NCBI RefSeq assembly: GCF_900129155.1
Contig: NZ_FQVF01000008.1
Span: forward strand, 1 to 64,000
Direction: 5' to 3'
DNA length: 64,000 nt
From: Marinomonas polaris DSM 16579
GTDB lineage: Bacteria > Pseudomonadota > Gammaproteobacteria > Pseudomonadales > Marinomonadaceae
A program made the translations under genes and the position numbers. Of the stretch, positions 55,649 to 64,000 are shown one piece after another. The notes under the pieces were generated by a model. The model was given only the letters and a program-made list of their open reading frames with translations, was not told the origin of the DNA and ran no database searches. Every line of letters begins with the position of its first letter. Positions within the stretch are counted from its first letter, which is position 1.

Positions 55649-56338
55649 ATGATTGATCTTCATGGATTCGGTGATCAGCTGCTGCAAGGTGCTGTTGTTA
55701 CCTTGGAGCTAGCGCTGTCTTCGCTGTTTGTTGGTTTGATTCTGGGATTATTAGGCGCTTCTGCTAAATTATCCTCTATCGCAGTTATCCGATGGATCGC
55801 TAATGGTTATACCACTATTATTCGTGGTATTCCTGAATTGCTAACTGTGCTTATTATTTATTTTGGTGCCACCAGTGTTTTGATGGCGATAGCTGGTTTA
55901 TTTGGTTACGACGAATATATTGAAGTTGGTGCATTTGCAGCGGGTGTGACGGCACTTGGTTTGACGTTTGGTGCCTATGCAACAGAAGTGTTTCGTGGCG
56001 CTTTACAGTCTATTCCGAAAGGGCAACATGAGGCGGCAATCGCTCTAGGAATGGGGCCAATTCGAAAGTTCTACCGTATTATTTTGCCGCAGGTATGGCG
56101 AATTGCACTGCCTGGGCTAGGGAATTTATTTCTGGTTTTGCTAAAAGATACCGCTCTGGTGTCTGTTGTCGGGCTAGACGATATTATGCGTAAAGCCAAT
56201 ATTGCAGTGAGTAGTACCAAGCAAGCGTTTTTGTTTTATTTGGTCGCGGCATTTATGTATTTGGCTTTAACCATTATCTCTATGGTGTTCGTATCCTATA
56301 TGGAAAAACGAGCGAGCCGTGGTTTGAATAGGGGATAA
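55649..56338 (+). CDS. aotQ: Arginine/ornithine ABC transporter permease AotQ
   Basis: This 229-residue membrane protein of the polar amino acid (HisQ/AotQ) permease group has five or six membrane segments. The early GAVVTLELALSSLFVGLILG is typical. The EAA-loop HEAAIALGMGPIRKFYRIILPQ (about 128-150) docks to AotP. IIRGIPELLTVLIIYF is a family segment. It forms a heterodimer with AotM, encoded 3 nt downstream. Confidence 0.93.
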   Translation: MIDLHGFGDQLLQGAVVTLELALSSLFVGLILGLLGASAKLSSIAVIRWIANGYTTIIRGIPELLTVLIIYFGATSVLMAIAGLFGYDEYIEVGAFAAGVTALGLTFGAYATEVFRGALQSIPKGQHEAAIALGMGPIRKFYRIILPQVWRIALPGLGNLFLVLLKDTALVSVVGLDDIMRKANIAVSSTKQAFLFYLVAAFMYLALTIISMVFVSYMEKRASRGLNRG

Positions 56339-56341
56339 TGT

Positions 56342-57052
56342 ATGGATTTTTCGGTTGTTGTTGAATATTTTCCTCGTTTGCTCGAAGGAGCTTGGGTTAG
56401 TCTTCAGTTAGTGCTTATTTCTATTGTGTTGGGTGGCATTTTTGCCTTGCCGATTGCTTTAGCAAGGATTTCACCGGTTGCATGGATTCGAGCGGTACCT
56501 TTTGCTTATATCTTTTTCTTTCGCGGAACACCGCTGTTGGTTCAGATCTTTTTGGTGTATTACGGCGCATCACAATTTGATGCAGTTCGAGAAAGTTTCT
56601 TATGGCCAATACTGAGAGAGCCGTTTTGGTGTGCCATTATTGCCTTTACACTGAATACCTCTGCTTATACCGCTGAGATCTTCCGTGGCGCGATTCAAGC
56701 GATTCCGCAAGGTGAAGTGGAAGCATGTAAAGTAATTGGCATGACAAAGTTTCAGATGTACCGACGAGTCTTATTGCCTCGTGCCTTTGGCATCGTGTTA
56801 CCGGCTTATGGCAACGAGATTATCTTGATGCTAAAAGGCAGTGCATTGGCCAGTACTATTACCATTTTGGATTTAACGGGTATGGCGCGAACCATCATTG
56901 CTAGAACCTATACTCCGATGGAAATTTTCTTGGCGGCAGGTGCTATCTACTTGGTTATTAGTATTGTGATTATTGCTATCTTTCGTCAGATTGAGTTACG
57001 TCAAAATCGTTACTTGGGAACCTTGTCTATCAAAGTGCCTGATAAAGGTTAG
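56342..57052 (+). CDS. aotM: Arginine/ornithine ABC transporter permease AotM
   Basis: This 236-residue HisM/AotM-type permease has five to six membrane segments. FFFRGTPLLVQIFLVYYG and the EAA-type loop VEACKVIGMTKFQMYRRVLLPRA (about 129-150) are present, and ends LRQNRYLGTLSIKVPDK. It follows aotQ after 3 nt, with the start codon just after the stop. It ends the importer operon; a strong terminator lies 22 nt downstream. Confidence 0.93.
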   Translation: MDFSVVVEYFPRLLEGAWVSLQLVLISIVLGGIFALPIALARISPVAWIRAVPFAYIFFFRGTPLLVQIFLVYYGASQFDAVRESFLWPILREPFWCAIIAFTLNTSAYTAEIFRGAIQAIPQGEVEACKVIGMTKFQMYRRVLLPRAFGIVLPAYGNEIILMLKGSALASTITILDLTGMARTIIARTYTPMEIFLAAGAIYLVISIVIIAIFRQIELRQNRYLGTLSIKVPDKG

Positions 57053-57073
57053 CGTCAACGATGTTGCAAAAAT

Positions 57074-57100
57074 AAAAAAGAGGCCGAGGCCTCTTTTTTA
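57074..57100. terminator. Bidirectional terminator between aotM and the PII gene
   Basis: AAAAAAGAGGC-type stem with GCCTCTTTTTT has A/T runs at both ends, stopping transcription from both convergent genes. Confidence 0.92.
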
Positions 57101-57139
57101 TTTTATAGCAATTAACTGCCCAAATTAGATGGCAATAGC

Positions 57140-57526
<387 letters not shown>

Positions 57527-57606
57527 CTATTGTAAAAGTCGCTACAGGCTCGATGATTATGATCTACATTTAGTGAACATATCTTCATAGAAATGGAGTG
57601 CTTGGA

Positions 57607-57975
57607 ATGAAAAAAATAACATCAAGCGAGTATTTTATAGCGGGTTCGGAGTCTTTTTTTGCTGATACTGCCGCTTTATTGTCTAACCGGGTCGGTGTGC
57701 AATTATCCAGTGTGTCTTCGCCTCAAAGCCTTGCCTGTTATCAAGCCAAAGGCACGAGTAAAAATTTGCAGCTGAGGCTAGTATTGATACCGCTTGCCAA
57801 TGGGCGTTTATTAGGACGTTTGTCTTGGTTGGACTGGCGTGGTGTTGATCACGTTTGTTGTTATGTGGATGAGGTGTTTGACACTCTGGTAATGGCGTCA
57901 GATGGAGTTTGGAAGAAACAGAAAAAGAGCGCTGAAGATTTATGCTTGCAGGAATATGAGTCTTTAGTGGCTTAA
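57607..57975 (+). CDS. Hypothetical protein
   Basis: I do not recognise this protein of 122 residues. It starts at ATG 57607, with GGAG 8 nt before; the frame also runs to a GTG at 57598. It has no signal peptide and no membrane segment. Residues about 24-80 read as alternating strands, and a WLDWRGVDHVCCYVDEVFDT stretch is rich in charged and aromatic residues with a CC pair. It is a single gene between glnK (divergent) and hemE (convergent), ending at a hairpin. Confidence 0.65.
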   Translation: MKKITSSEYFIAGSESFFADTAALLSNRVGVQLSSVSSPQSLACYQAKGTSKNLQLRLVLIPLANGRLLGRLSWLDWRGVDHVCCYVDEVFDTLVMASDGVWKKQKKSAEDLCLQEYESLVA

Positions 57976-58013
57976 CCTTAATAGAATTTAGTCCTCTAGT
58001 TCTATTAAGGTTA
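57973..58013. terminator. Hairpin between hypothetical gene and hemE
   Basis: TAACCTTAATAGAA pairs with TTCTATTAAGGTTA (14 bp) around a 13-nt loop. The 5' arm includes the stop codon of the upstream gene. There is no clear T-run on either side. Confidence 0.6.
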
Positions 58014-58045
58014 GCGTTGATTGATGATGGCTTATAAATAAGCTC

Positions 58046-59146
58046 TTAAAGGCCGTTTAAAGCGTCTAAGTCATCATATTTTGGTTCATGGTACTTTCGA
58101 CCTAGTTCGTGAACCGCATCGATCAAATATTTTGGGTGATCAGGGTTTACAAACTGGTGGATGCCGTGACCTAGGTTAAATACGTGGCCGCTGCCTGTGC
58201 CGAAGCCTGACAGTACGTTTTCGACTTCATGTTCGATGACATCTTTGCCAGCATAAAGTACACAGGGATCAATATTGCCCTGTAGCGCTACTTTATCCCC
58301 AACGCGAGCGCGTGCTTCTGCAATATCTGTTGTCCAATCTAAACCAAGTGCATCAGGTCCCGTTGCGGCCATGTTTTCTAGCCATTGACCGCCATTTTTA
58401 GTGAACAAAATAACGGGAATTCTTTTGCCTTCGTGTACACGAATAAGGCCGTCTAGGATTTGCTTCATGTAGAGCAAAGAGAACTGTTGGTACATTGGAC
58501 CGCTTAATACGCCACCCCAAGTATCAAAAATTTGTAGCGCTTGTGCGCCCGCTAATATTTGACCGTTAAGATACGCTGTAACAGATTTAGCCAGTTTGTC
58601 TAACAACGCATGTAAGGTCTCAGGAGACCGATACATCATGGCTTTGATGTGACGGAAGTCCTTACTAGAACCTCCTTCTACCATGTAAGTCGCAAGTGTC
58701 CATGGGCTACCGGAAAAGCCGATCAACGGCACGTCGCCATTTAAGGCATGACGGATCGTAGTAACGGCTTTCATTACGTAACCTAAGTCATTCGCTGTCG
58801 TTACTGGGATGGCATCAACATCGGCTTTGCTACGAATAGTGTGTCTGAACTTAGGGCCTTCGCCCGTTTCAAAATACAACCCCAATCCCATAGCGTCGGG
58901 AATGGTGAGTATGTCTGAAAACAAGATTGCAGCGTCTAAGTCGTAGCGTTTAAGTGGCTGAAGTGTAACTTCGCAGGCGAACGCATCGTTTTTGCAAAGG
59001 CTCAAAAAATCACCAGCTGTGGCGCGGCTGGCGCGGTATTCTGGTAAGTAACGTCCAGCTTGTCTCATCATCCATACAGGGGTTGTATCGACAGGTTGTT
59101 TGAGTAATGCGCGCAAGAAGCGGTCATTTTTGAGCTCTGGAAACAT
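58046..59146 (-). CDS. hemE: Uroporphyrinogen decarboxylase
   Basis: HemE decarboxylates uroporphyrinogen III to coproporphyrinogen III in heme synthesis. The 366-residue protein has the N-terminal [18 protein letters not shown] (substrate-binding arginines) and [13 protein letters not shown] (catalytic aspartate region). [26 protein letters not shown] and NLGHGI follow. The length is normal (E. coli 354), with a short C-terminal tail. GGAGAG lies 6-7 nt before the ATG. It stands alone. Confidence 0.98.
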   Translation of the reverse strand: MFPELKNDRFLRALLKQPVDTTPVWMMRQAGRYLPEYRASRATAGDFLSLCKNDAFACEVTLQPLKRYDLDAAILFSDILTIPDAMGLGLYFETGEGPKFRHTIRSKADVDAIPVTTANDLGYVMKAVTTIRHALNGDVPLIGFSGSPWTLATYMVEGGSSKDFRHIKAMMYRSPETLHALLDKLAKSVTAYLNGQILAGAQALQIFDTWGGVLSGPMYQQFSLLYMKQILDGLIRVHEGKRIPVILFTKNGGQWLENMAATGPDALGLDWTTDIAEARARVGDKVALQGNIDPCVLYAGKDVIEHEVENVLSGFGTGSGHVFNLGHGIHQFVNPDHPKYLIDAVHELGRKYHEPKYDDLDALNGL

Positions 59147-59300
59147 TAGGACTCTCCGATATGAATTTTCAGTTGGCGCATTTTACCTAAGTTGGGCAGG
59201 AAAAGCAGAGTGAATAAGCACAATTTATGAGATGGTCGTTGAAAAGGCTAATTATATTGATCTATGGCATGGTTTACGGATTGATTTTTCACGAGGAAAG

Positions 59301-60083
59301 TTAGTCACCTAGGTAGGTTTTTAGACTGTATTTTTGGACACGCTGAGCCGCATTTTCTATGTCTTTATTGGCGTGTAGCTCAGCTAAGACTTTAGGAAAA
59401 GCTGCCTTTGTTTGTGCGACATCCATTCCAGGTTTGAGATGGGAAGAGTAGAGAGCTTTAAGTAGTAAATAATCCAGTGGGCTAAGGTAGGTATCTACGC
59501 TGACATCATTAAATACAGATGGAAAAACATCATTGGAATCATTAGGGAGTCCCAGCAGCTGGGTGATTTCTTCCACTATACAGTCCAAAAAACGTGCTTT
59601 TCTGCGTGCATAATCAACAGGAATAATAATACTTCCCTTGGTTATTTCGTATTTTCCATTACGACTAAAATTTCCTAGGCAAATGGCTTCGTTGAGCGCT
59701 GCGCGAATTTTTTCTGGGTCGCCAATATATTGCCTGACTTTGTTTTCGATATTGTCGTAGGTGGTGAAAATAACAAAAATATTTGCTTGTTTAGGATCAT
59801 TGGTGAAGTCAATAGACAGCCCCGTTATATGAGCAAGGTGCTGAGCGTGGACACTTAGTAGTTCTTTTTGCAAGCTAGCGTCTCCACTGTCGCTTTCAAA
59901 GAACAGTTTAATGGGTTTGTTCCAGCGGATTAATTTAGGGTATTTGGTTTCTTTGTATTCACGCTCCAAAGCAATTTTAATAAAACTGTCTTGGATGTAG
60001 GCATCGTTTTGCCAGCGTTCCTCACTCAAAGCGAATGAGGAAATAAAAAAAGTTAGTAGCCAAAAAGGACTAAAGCGGATCAT
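59301..60083 (-). CDS. DUF2927-family secreted protein
   Basis: This protein has a hydrophobic N-terminal segment of about 20 residues ending FALS, a likely signal peptide, so it is exported. The C-terminal half carries EEITQLLGLPNDSNDVFPSVFND and SPLDYLLLKALYSSHLKPGM, the pattern of the DUF2927 family, whose function is unknown. I choose ATG 60083, which overlaps the Nudix gene stop by 14 nt; ATGs at 60113 and 60128 are alternatives, and none has a good ribosome binding site. It follows the Nudix gene and is probably translated by coupling. Confidence 0.8.
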   Translation of the reverse strand: MIRFSPFWLLTFFISSFALSEERWQNDAYIQDSFIKIALEREYKETKYPKLIRWNKPIKLFFESDSGDASLQKELLSVHAQHLAHITGLSIDFTNDPKQANIFVIFTTYDNIENKVRQYIGDPEKIRAALNEAICLGNFSRNGKYEITKGSIIIPVDYARRKARFLDCIVEEITQLLGLPNDSNDVFPSVFNDVSVDTYLSPLDYLLLKALYSSHLKPGMDVAQTKAAFPKVLAELHANKDIENAAQRVQKYSLKTYLGD

Positions 60084-60606
60084 CAAGCTGAGGCTGAGTA
60101 AGTTTGTTTGCATAGTGCTGTAATGCACTAAGCGAGTCGGGTGTAAATGGCATCTTCTCTGAGTTATTTAGTATGCTATCGATACTCATTTCATGAACGG
60201 AAGCGACTTCCTTGGGCTGTAAGGTTAGTTCACCATGCAGCGCTGCATCATAGTGACAAGTAAAAATCTTGCCCCATATTTTAAAGCCTTCGCCTTCGGT
60301 AAAAAATACGCCTTGGCTTTCGAGTGGCGCATCAAACCCTAGTTCTTCTTGAAGTTCTCTGTGGGCCGAATCGATATAAGATTCGCCTTTTTCAACCACG
60401 CCACCAGTGGTTACACCGTAAAAGCCTGGGCAAAAGGCTTTATCATCAGTTCTTTTTTGAATGAGTAAATTTCCTGCCGTGTTGAACACCAAAATATAAG
60501 TGACACGATGATAGTCTCTGCCAAAATTCATTAAGTGTCGTGGCACATCGCCAATTATCTTGTTGTTTTCGTCGACTAAGATAATGACTTCGTCATTTTC
60601 GGGCAT
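60070..60606 (-). CDS. Nudix hydrolase (YfcD-like)
   Basis: This 178-residue protein has a full Nudix box GVVEKGESYIDSAHRELQEELGF (G-x5-E-x7-RE-U-x-EE-x-G-U, about residues 68-90), which binds magnesium and catalyses hydrolysis of a nucleoside-diphosphate-linked substrate. The start, VDENNKIIGDVPRHLMNFGRDYHRVTYILVFN, resembles E. coli YfcD and isopentenyl-diphosphate isomerase relatives of unknown substrate. Its end overlaps the start of the DUF2927 gene. Confidence 0.9.
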   Translation of the reverse strand: MPENDEVIILVDENNKIIGDVPRHLMNFGRDYHRVTYILVFNTAGNLLIQKRTDDKAFCPGFYGVTTGGVVEKGESYIDSAHRELQEELGFDAPLESQGVFFTEGEGFKIWGKIFTCHYDAALHGELTLQPKEVASVHEMSIDSILNNSEKMPFTPDSLSALQHYANKLTQPQLDDPL

Positions 60607-60879
60607 AAAATACTCTATTTAAAAGTGAATCTGGTAGAAAGCAAAAGGGTATCGGCATTTGTCTTGAAAGAAAAGACTTCTTGGTCATTAAAGAAAAGTG
60701 AATAACTCAAGATAATAGACCCACTAGAGAGCGTAAGGTGTCGAGAAAGCGACCTATTTTTGCGTATTATGTACGGCTTGGCATTATTTGCCTTATTATT
60801 TGACGGAAAGCGGTATCATTAACGCTTATTTTTAGGTCGTATTTTGCAATGAAATTGATAGGGAAAGTTGGTAGGAAAA

Positions 60880-61896
60880 ATGCCCATTTTGAACAATGAT
60901 TTTTTAGCCTTAACACTCGCAAACCAAGATAGTATCGCACCTTTTCGATTTTCTTTTCCAAGTGGAGACGGCTTTGTTGAAGACACTGGGGTTTTGCGCC
61001 TTGAGCCTAAACAACCTAGTGTGATCAGTCTTGTTTTGTCTGTTGGCGTACATGGTAATGAGACCGGTCCTATTGAGCTTGTAAATCAATTGGTTACCGG
61101 CATTCTAGAGGGTAAGGTTTCATTAAATATCCGGTTGTTGGTATTAATTGGTAATCCTGTTGCAGCAAATTTGGCAAAACGTTTTTGCGATGTGAACCTA
61201 AATCGCTTATTTCGTGGTGCTTGGCAAGAATACGATGGCTTTGAAGCTAAGAGAGCGCAGCGCCTAGAGCAAGCAGTTTGTGACTTCTATTCGCTTACTG
61301 AGAATAAAACGGATCAAATAAAGCTGCATTACGATTTACACACTGCGATTCGTGGTTCCGTTCATGAAAAATTTGTCGTTTATCCCTATGTTGAAAATGC
61401 TATATATAACAAAGAGCAATTGGCGTTCTTGGCAGCAAGTGGGATTGATGCTGTTTTATTGTCACATCAACCAACAACGACCTTTTCCTATTATAGCTAT
61501 GTTGTACATAACGCTCATGCGTTTACGGTAGAGCTTGGGAAAGTGAATCCGTTTGGCGAAAATGATTTGTCGCGCTTTGCAGATTTTGAAGCCAGTTTGA
61601 CTCTATTGTTGGGAAAGGGCGTTTTAGCACAATCCTCCGTGTCTAGTTTGCATGTATTTCGTGTATTGGACAGCTTGGTGAAAGACGATGACAGTTATGA
61701 ACTCAGTATTGCGAGCGATGTAAAAAACTTTACTCAGTTTGAAGCGGATTATCGCATGGCTCGCTCTGATAAAAGTGACTACTACATCAAGCAAACTGGT
61801 GATGCTATTGTATTTCCTAACACCAACCTTCCTGTTGGGCAGCGTGCGGGTTTGATGGTTCGACCGATAGCGCTTGAGGATTTACAGCTAAATTAA
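60880..61896 (+). CDS. astE: Succinylglutamate desuccinylase AstE
   Basis: AstE hydrolyses N-succinylglutamate to succinate and glutamate, the last step of the arginine succinyltransferase pathway. It is an M14-like zinc enzyme of 338 residues: H58 and E61 in VGVHGNETGP, the third ligand H154 in YDLHTAIRG, and catalytic E218 in FTVELGKV. NPVAANLAKRFCDVNLNRLFRG is the family loop. The start is ATG 60880, with AGGA just upstream; the frame could extend to a TTG at 60868. It is isolated from the rest of the ast genes, but an ArgD/AruC aminotransferase and ArgR lie in this window. Aspartoacylase is a close relative. Confidence 0.93.
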   Translation: MPILNNDFLALTLANQDSIAPFRFSFPSGDGFVEDTGVLRLEPKQPSVISLVLSVGVHGNETGPIELVNQLVTGILEGKVSLNIRLLVLIGNPVAANLAKRFCDVNLNRLFRGAWQEYDGFEAKRAQRLEQAVCDFYSLTENKTDQIKLHYDLHTAIRGSVHEKFVVYPYVENAIYNKEQLAFLAASGIDAVLLSHQPTTTFSYYSYVVHNAHAFTVELGKVNPFGENDLSRFADFEASLTLLLGKGVLAQSSVSSLHVFRVLDSLVKDDDSYELSIASDVKNFTQFEADYRMARSDKSDYYIKQTGDAIVFPNTNLPVGQRAGLMVRPIALEDLQLN

Positions 61897-61916
61897 GTTA
61901 TGCTTACCATGTATAT

Positions 61917-61962
61917 AAAAAAAAGAGATTTAAGCTAAAGCGCTTGAATCTCTTTTTTTTAT
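61917..61962 (+). terminator. astE terminator
   Basis: AAAGAGATTTAAGC pairs with GCGCTTGAATCTCTTT-type sequence (two irregularities) around TAAA, followed by a run of eight T. Confidence 0.88.
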
Positions 61963-61969
61963 ATCGTAT

Positions 61970-61984
61970 TGTTACGTTATAACA
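61970..61984 (+). promoter_or_regulatory. Candidate Zur operator upstream of znuA
   Basis: TGTTACGTTATAACA has the arms GTTA and TATAAC of the gammaproteobacterial Zur site (GTTATA-N-TATAAC), with two mismatches in one half. It lies 22 nt before the znuA start, where binding would block transcription under zinc sufficiency. Confidence 0.55.
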
Positions 61985-62005
61985 TTAATTTAACGGTGCT
62001 AAATA

Positions 62006-62992
62006 ATGAATAAACTTCTTTTGGCCTTGGGTGTTTCAGCCTTAACTCCTCTAGCGTTGGCTAAACCAGTAATAGTTACCAGTATTAAACCTGTTTCTAT
62101 GATTGTTGCGGCGATTGCAGGTGATAAAGCCGAAATTCAACAGATCGTTTCTAGTACAGCATCACCCCATGATTTTGCCATGCGTCCTTCGGATCTGAAG
62201 AAAATCATCAATGCTGACACTGTTGTTTGGGTTGGTGAGTCACTAGAGCGCTTCTTGGAAAAACCGCTTGAGAATGCTGGCAAAGAAGAGTCGTCAATTG
62301 AATGGCTTGCTTTAGATGGGATGGCATTGCATAACTTCGCTAAAGAACATCATCATGATGAGGATGAAGCAGAAGAAGCGCATGACGACCATGATGCACA
62401 CGGCGACCACGAACACGAAGAACATGGCGATCACGAAGAGCATGGTGATCATGACGAGCACGAAGGCCACCATCATGACGGTGTAGATCCGCATGTTTGG
62501 CTATCACCTGATAACGCTAGAATATTGGCAAAAGCTGTGACTGCTCGTTTAGTGTCATTGGATTCTGTGAATGCTGAGTACTACAAAGGAAACTTAGCGT
62601 CTTTTGAAAAAGGTCTTAGTGCGAAAGATGCTGAAATACGTAACGCACTTAATAAGGTAAATAAAGTGCCTTACATTGTGTTCCATGATGGTTATAGCTA
62701 TTTCGAACAGCATTACGGCTTGAGCCATGCAGGTGAAATTACTGTCAGCCCAGAGCGCAAGCCTGGCGCGAAAAAAGTGGCTGAAATCCGTCATGAGATC
62801 CAAGAAAATAAAGTACAGTGTGTTTTTAGTGAGCCGCAATTTAGCCCAGCTATAGTAAAAACTTTGCTGGAAGGGTCGGATGTGAAAACAGCACCTTTGG
62901 ATCCATTGGGTAGCAAAGTGAAAATGGGCACAAATGCCTACTTCTCATTTTTAGACAGTTTGAGCGGCCAATTCCTTAGCTGCTTAGGTTAA
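62006..62992 (+). CDS. znuA: Zinc ABC transporter substrate-binding protein ZnuA
   Basis: ZnuA binds periplasmic zinc for import by ZnuBC. The 328-residue protein has a signal peptide (about 1-19, ending PLALA), a cluster A-1 metal-binding fold with ligands H55 (SPHDF), H163 (DPHVW) and H227 (VFHDGYSYF), and a histidine/acid-rich loop (about 115-157) typical of ZnuA. znuB, znuC and zur are not in this window. A candidate Zur site lies just upstream. A manganese or iron-binding relative is less likely because of the histidine-rich loop. Confidence 0.95.
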   Translation: MNKLLLALGVSALTPLALAKPVIVTSIKPVSMIVAAIAGDKAEIQQIVSSTASPHDFAMRPSDLKKIINADTVVWVGESLERFLEKPLENAGKEESSIEWLALDGMALHNFAKEHHHDEDEAEEAHDDHDAHGDHEHEEHGDHEEHGDHDEHEGHHHDGVDPHVWLSPDNARILAKAVTARLVSLDSVNAEYYKGNLASFEKGLSAKDAEIRNALNKVNKVPYIVFHDGYSYFEQHYGLSHAGEITVSPERKPGAKKVAEIRHEIQENKVQCVFSEPQFSPAIVKTLLEGSDVKTAPLDPLGSKVKMGTNAYFSFLDSLSGQFLSCLG

Positions 62993-63004
62993 TTTTTTCC
63001 ATAC

Positions 63005-63042
63005 CTACCAAGAGTAAGTGATGAAAACTTGCTCTTTGGTAG
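63005..63042 (+). terminator. znuA hairpin terminator
   Basis: CTACCAAGAGTAAG pairs with CTTGCTCTTTGGTAG, with one bulge and one mismatch, around a 9-nt loop. No T-run follows. A TATAAT at 63063-63068 just after it may be the -10 of the kdsD promoter. Confidence 0.5.
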
Positions 63043-63108
63043 GCGACCCGCTTCCTCCTCTGTATAATGATGCCACTTTACGATTATTACATTGAGCAGC
63101 GAGGCTTT

Positions 63109-64000
63109 ATGAGCGATCTATTTAATTTGAGTGCCGATTCGAGTACCCACTCAGATATCCTTATTGAAAGTGCTCGACGTACTTTGTCTACACAAGCTCA
63201 AGCTTTAGCCAATTTAGCCAATCAAGTCACTGAAGAATTCCCCAAAGCCGTTCGAATGATTCTTGCAAGCAAGGGTCGTACGATTATTTGTGGCATGGGG
63301 AAATCTGGTTTGATCGGTAAGAAAATTGCCGCCACATTAGCCTCGACAGGTACGCCAAGTTTCTTTCTCCATCCGGGTGAGGCTTTTCATGGCGATTTAG
63401 GTATGATCCAGCCTGAAGATGTCTTAGTGCTGATCAGTTTTTCTGGTGAAACAGAAGAGCTTATGCGTTTACTGCCTTCTCTAAAAAGTTTCGGAAATCC
63501 AAGTATTGCCATGGTAGGAAACATCGATTCTACTTTGGCGAAACATTGCGATTGCGTACTGGATCTTTCTATCGATAAAGAAACTTGCCCAAATAATCTA
63601 GCGCCAACCACATCGACAACCATGACAACCGCTATGGGCGATGCTTTAGCCGTGGCTTTGATGGAGTGTCGCAATTTTCAACCACAAGATTTTGCCCGTT
63701 TTCACCCTGGTGGCAGCCTAGGTCGTAAACTGTTAACTCGTGTTAAAGACCTAATGCACAAAGATAATCTGCCTATTTGCACGCCAGAAACCACATTAAA
63801 AGACGCTATTTCCGTCATGACTCATGGCAGAATGGGTGTTGTATTGATTCAAGAAGCGGGTAAGTTGATGGGTATCTTTACCGATGGGGATTTGCGTCGT
63901 GCGATGCTCAAAGAGAGTGAAGGCATGATACATAAAACCATGGCAAGTTTGATGACAGCGAATCCAAAAACTATCAATGAGAATGTGATGATAGTGCAAG
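63109..64000 (+). CDS. kdsD: D-arabinose 5-phosphate isomerase KdsD (partial, runs off the window)
   Basis: KdsD makes D-arabinose 5-phosphate from ribulose 5-phosphate for KDO and lipopolysaccharide synthesis. The 297 visible codons have an SIS domain (about 40-180; CGMGKSGLIGKKIAATLASTGT, SFSGETEEL, NLAPTTSTTMTTAMGDALAVALM) and the first CBS domain plus part of the second (about 210-297; MTHGRMGVVLIQEAGKLMGIFTDGDLRR). HPGGSLGRKLL joins the two halves. It starts at ATG 63109. GutQ is a close relative, but without a sugar operon KdsD is more likely. The 3' end lies beyond the window. Confidence 0.96.
   Translation, partial: MSDLFNLSADSSTHSDILIESARRTLSTQAQALANLANQVTEEFPKAVRMILASKGRTIICGMGKSGLIGKKIAATLASTGTPSFFLHPGEAFHGDLGMIQPEDVLVLISFSGETEELMRLLPSLKSFGNPSIAMVGNIDSTLAKHCDCVLDLSIDKETCPNNLAPTTSTTMTTAMGDALAVALMECRNFQPQDFARFHPGGSLGRKLLTRVKDLMHKDNLPICTPETTLKDAISVMTHGRMGVVLIQEAGKLMGIFTDGDLRRAMLKESEGMIHKTMASLMTANPKTINENVMIVQ

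Noticed and set aside
62312..62494. Hydrophobic minus-strand frame opposite the znuA histidine-rich loop
   Set aside because: Artefact of the antisense of a His/Asp-rich coding region (reads as Met/Val/Phe).

Overview
The window reads as chromosome of a marine gammaproteobacterium of the Oceanospirillales, most like Marinomonas. This is inferred from gene content and order (gap/edd/hexR, nadB-rpoE-rseABC-mucD, an AraC-type ArgR beside gdhB and aot genes, a 1605-residue GdhB) and from moderately AT-rich DNA. It is mostly housekeeping and nutrient-uptake sequence. I see no prophage, insertion sequence, CRISPR array, tRNA or defence island. The left edge is the end of an rRNA operon (23S 3' end, 5S, terminator); the right edge cuts kdsD.

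Layout: (1) 1-0.65 kb, 23S/5S rRNA. (2) 0.8-3.2 kb, a 52-residue Pmp3-type membrane peptide, an MFS transporter and an Lrp/AsnC regulator. (3) 3.4-5.0 kb, purE-purK. (4) 5.2-13.5 kb, central sugar metabolism: gap-pyk-mgsA on the minus strand, edd divergent on the plus strand, three HexR-type operators in the shared control region, then putP and hexR. (5) 13.6-20.7 kb, an aminoglycoside-phosphotransferase-fold kinase coupled to ung, ygfZ, and a two-gene signalling unit in which an MHYT hybrid kinase overlaps a REC-HD-GYP response regulator. (6) 20.9-29.2 kb, a polyol (mannitol/sorbitol/arabitol) cassette: xylulokinase, AraC regulator, polyol dehydrogenase and a complete ABC importer. (7) 29.5-36.9 kb, sdhE-ygfX, nadB, the envelope-stress operon rpoE-rseA-rseB-rseC followed by mucD, and a single-domain CheW gene. 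(8) 37-43.5 kb, argE-argA, a CYTH protein and glnE. (9) 44-57.5 kb, sbmA, phzF-like, argD/aruC, gdhB, argR and aotPJQM, then an orphan PII gene. (10) 57.6-64 kb, a hypothetical gene, hemE, an overlapping Nudix/DUF2927 pair, astE, znuA and kdsD.

Two themes tie the window together. One is sugar-acid flux: HexR probably controls both gap-pyk-mgsA and edd, so the Entner-Doudoroff entry and lower glycolysis share one sensor, while the polyol cassette feeds ketoses into the same pathway. The other is nitrogen/arginine: synthesis (argA, argE, argD), uptake (aot), catabolism (argD/aruC, astE, gdhB), and nitrogen-status control (glnE, PII, ArgR) sit within 25 kb.

Several starts were moved from the longest reading frame to a site with a better Shine-Dalgarno sequence or family alignment, including TTG for purE and cheW and GTG for argA. 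The least ordinary observations are a four-copy hexapeptide repeat at the N-terminus of RseA, a 30-bp tandem repeat just upstream of the cheW gene, the MHYT kinase/HD-GYP pair, the shared HexR region that includes mgsA, and the Nudix/DUF2927 overlap. I did not find a convincing wholly new system.
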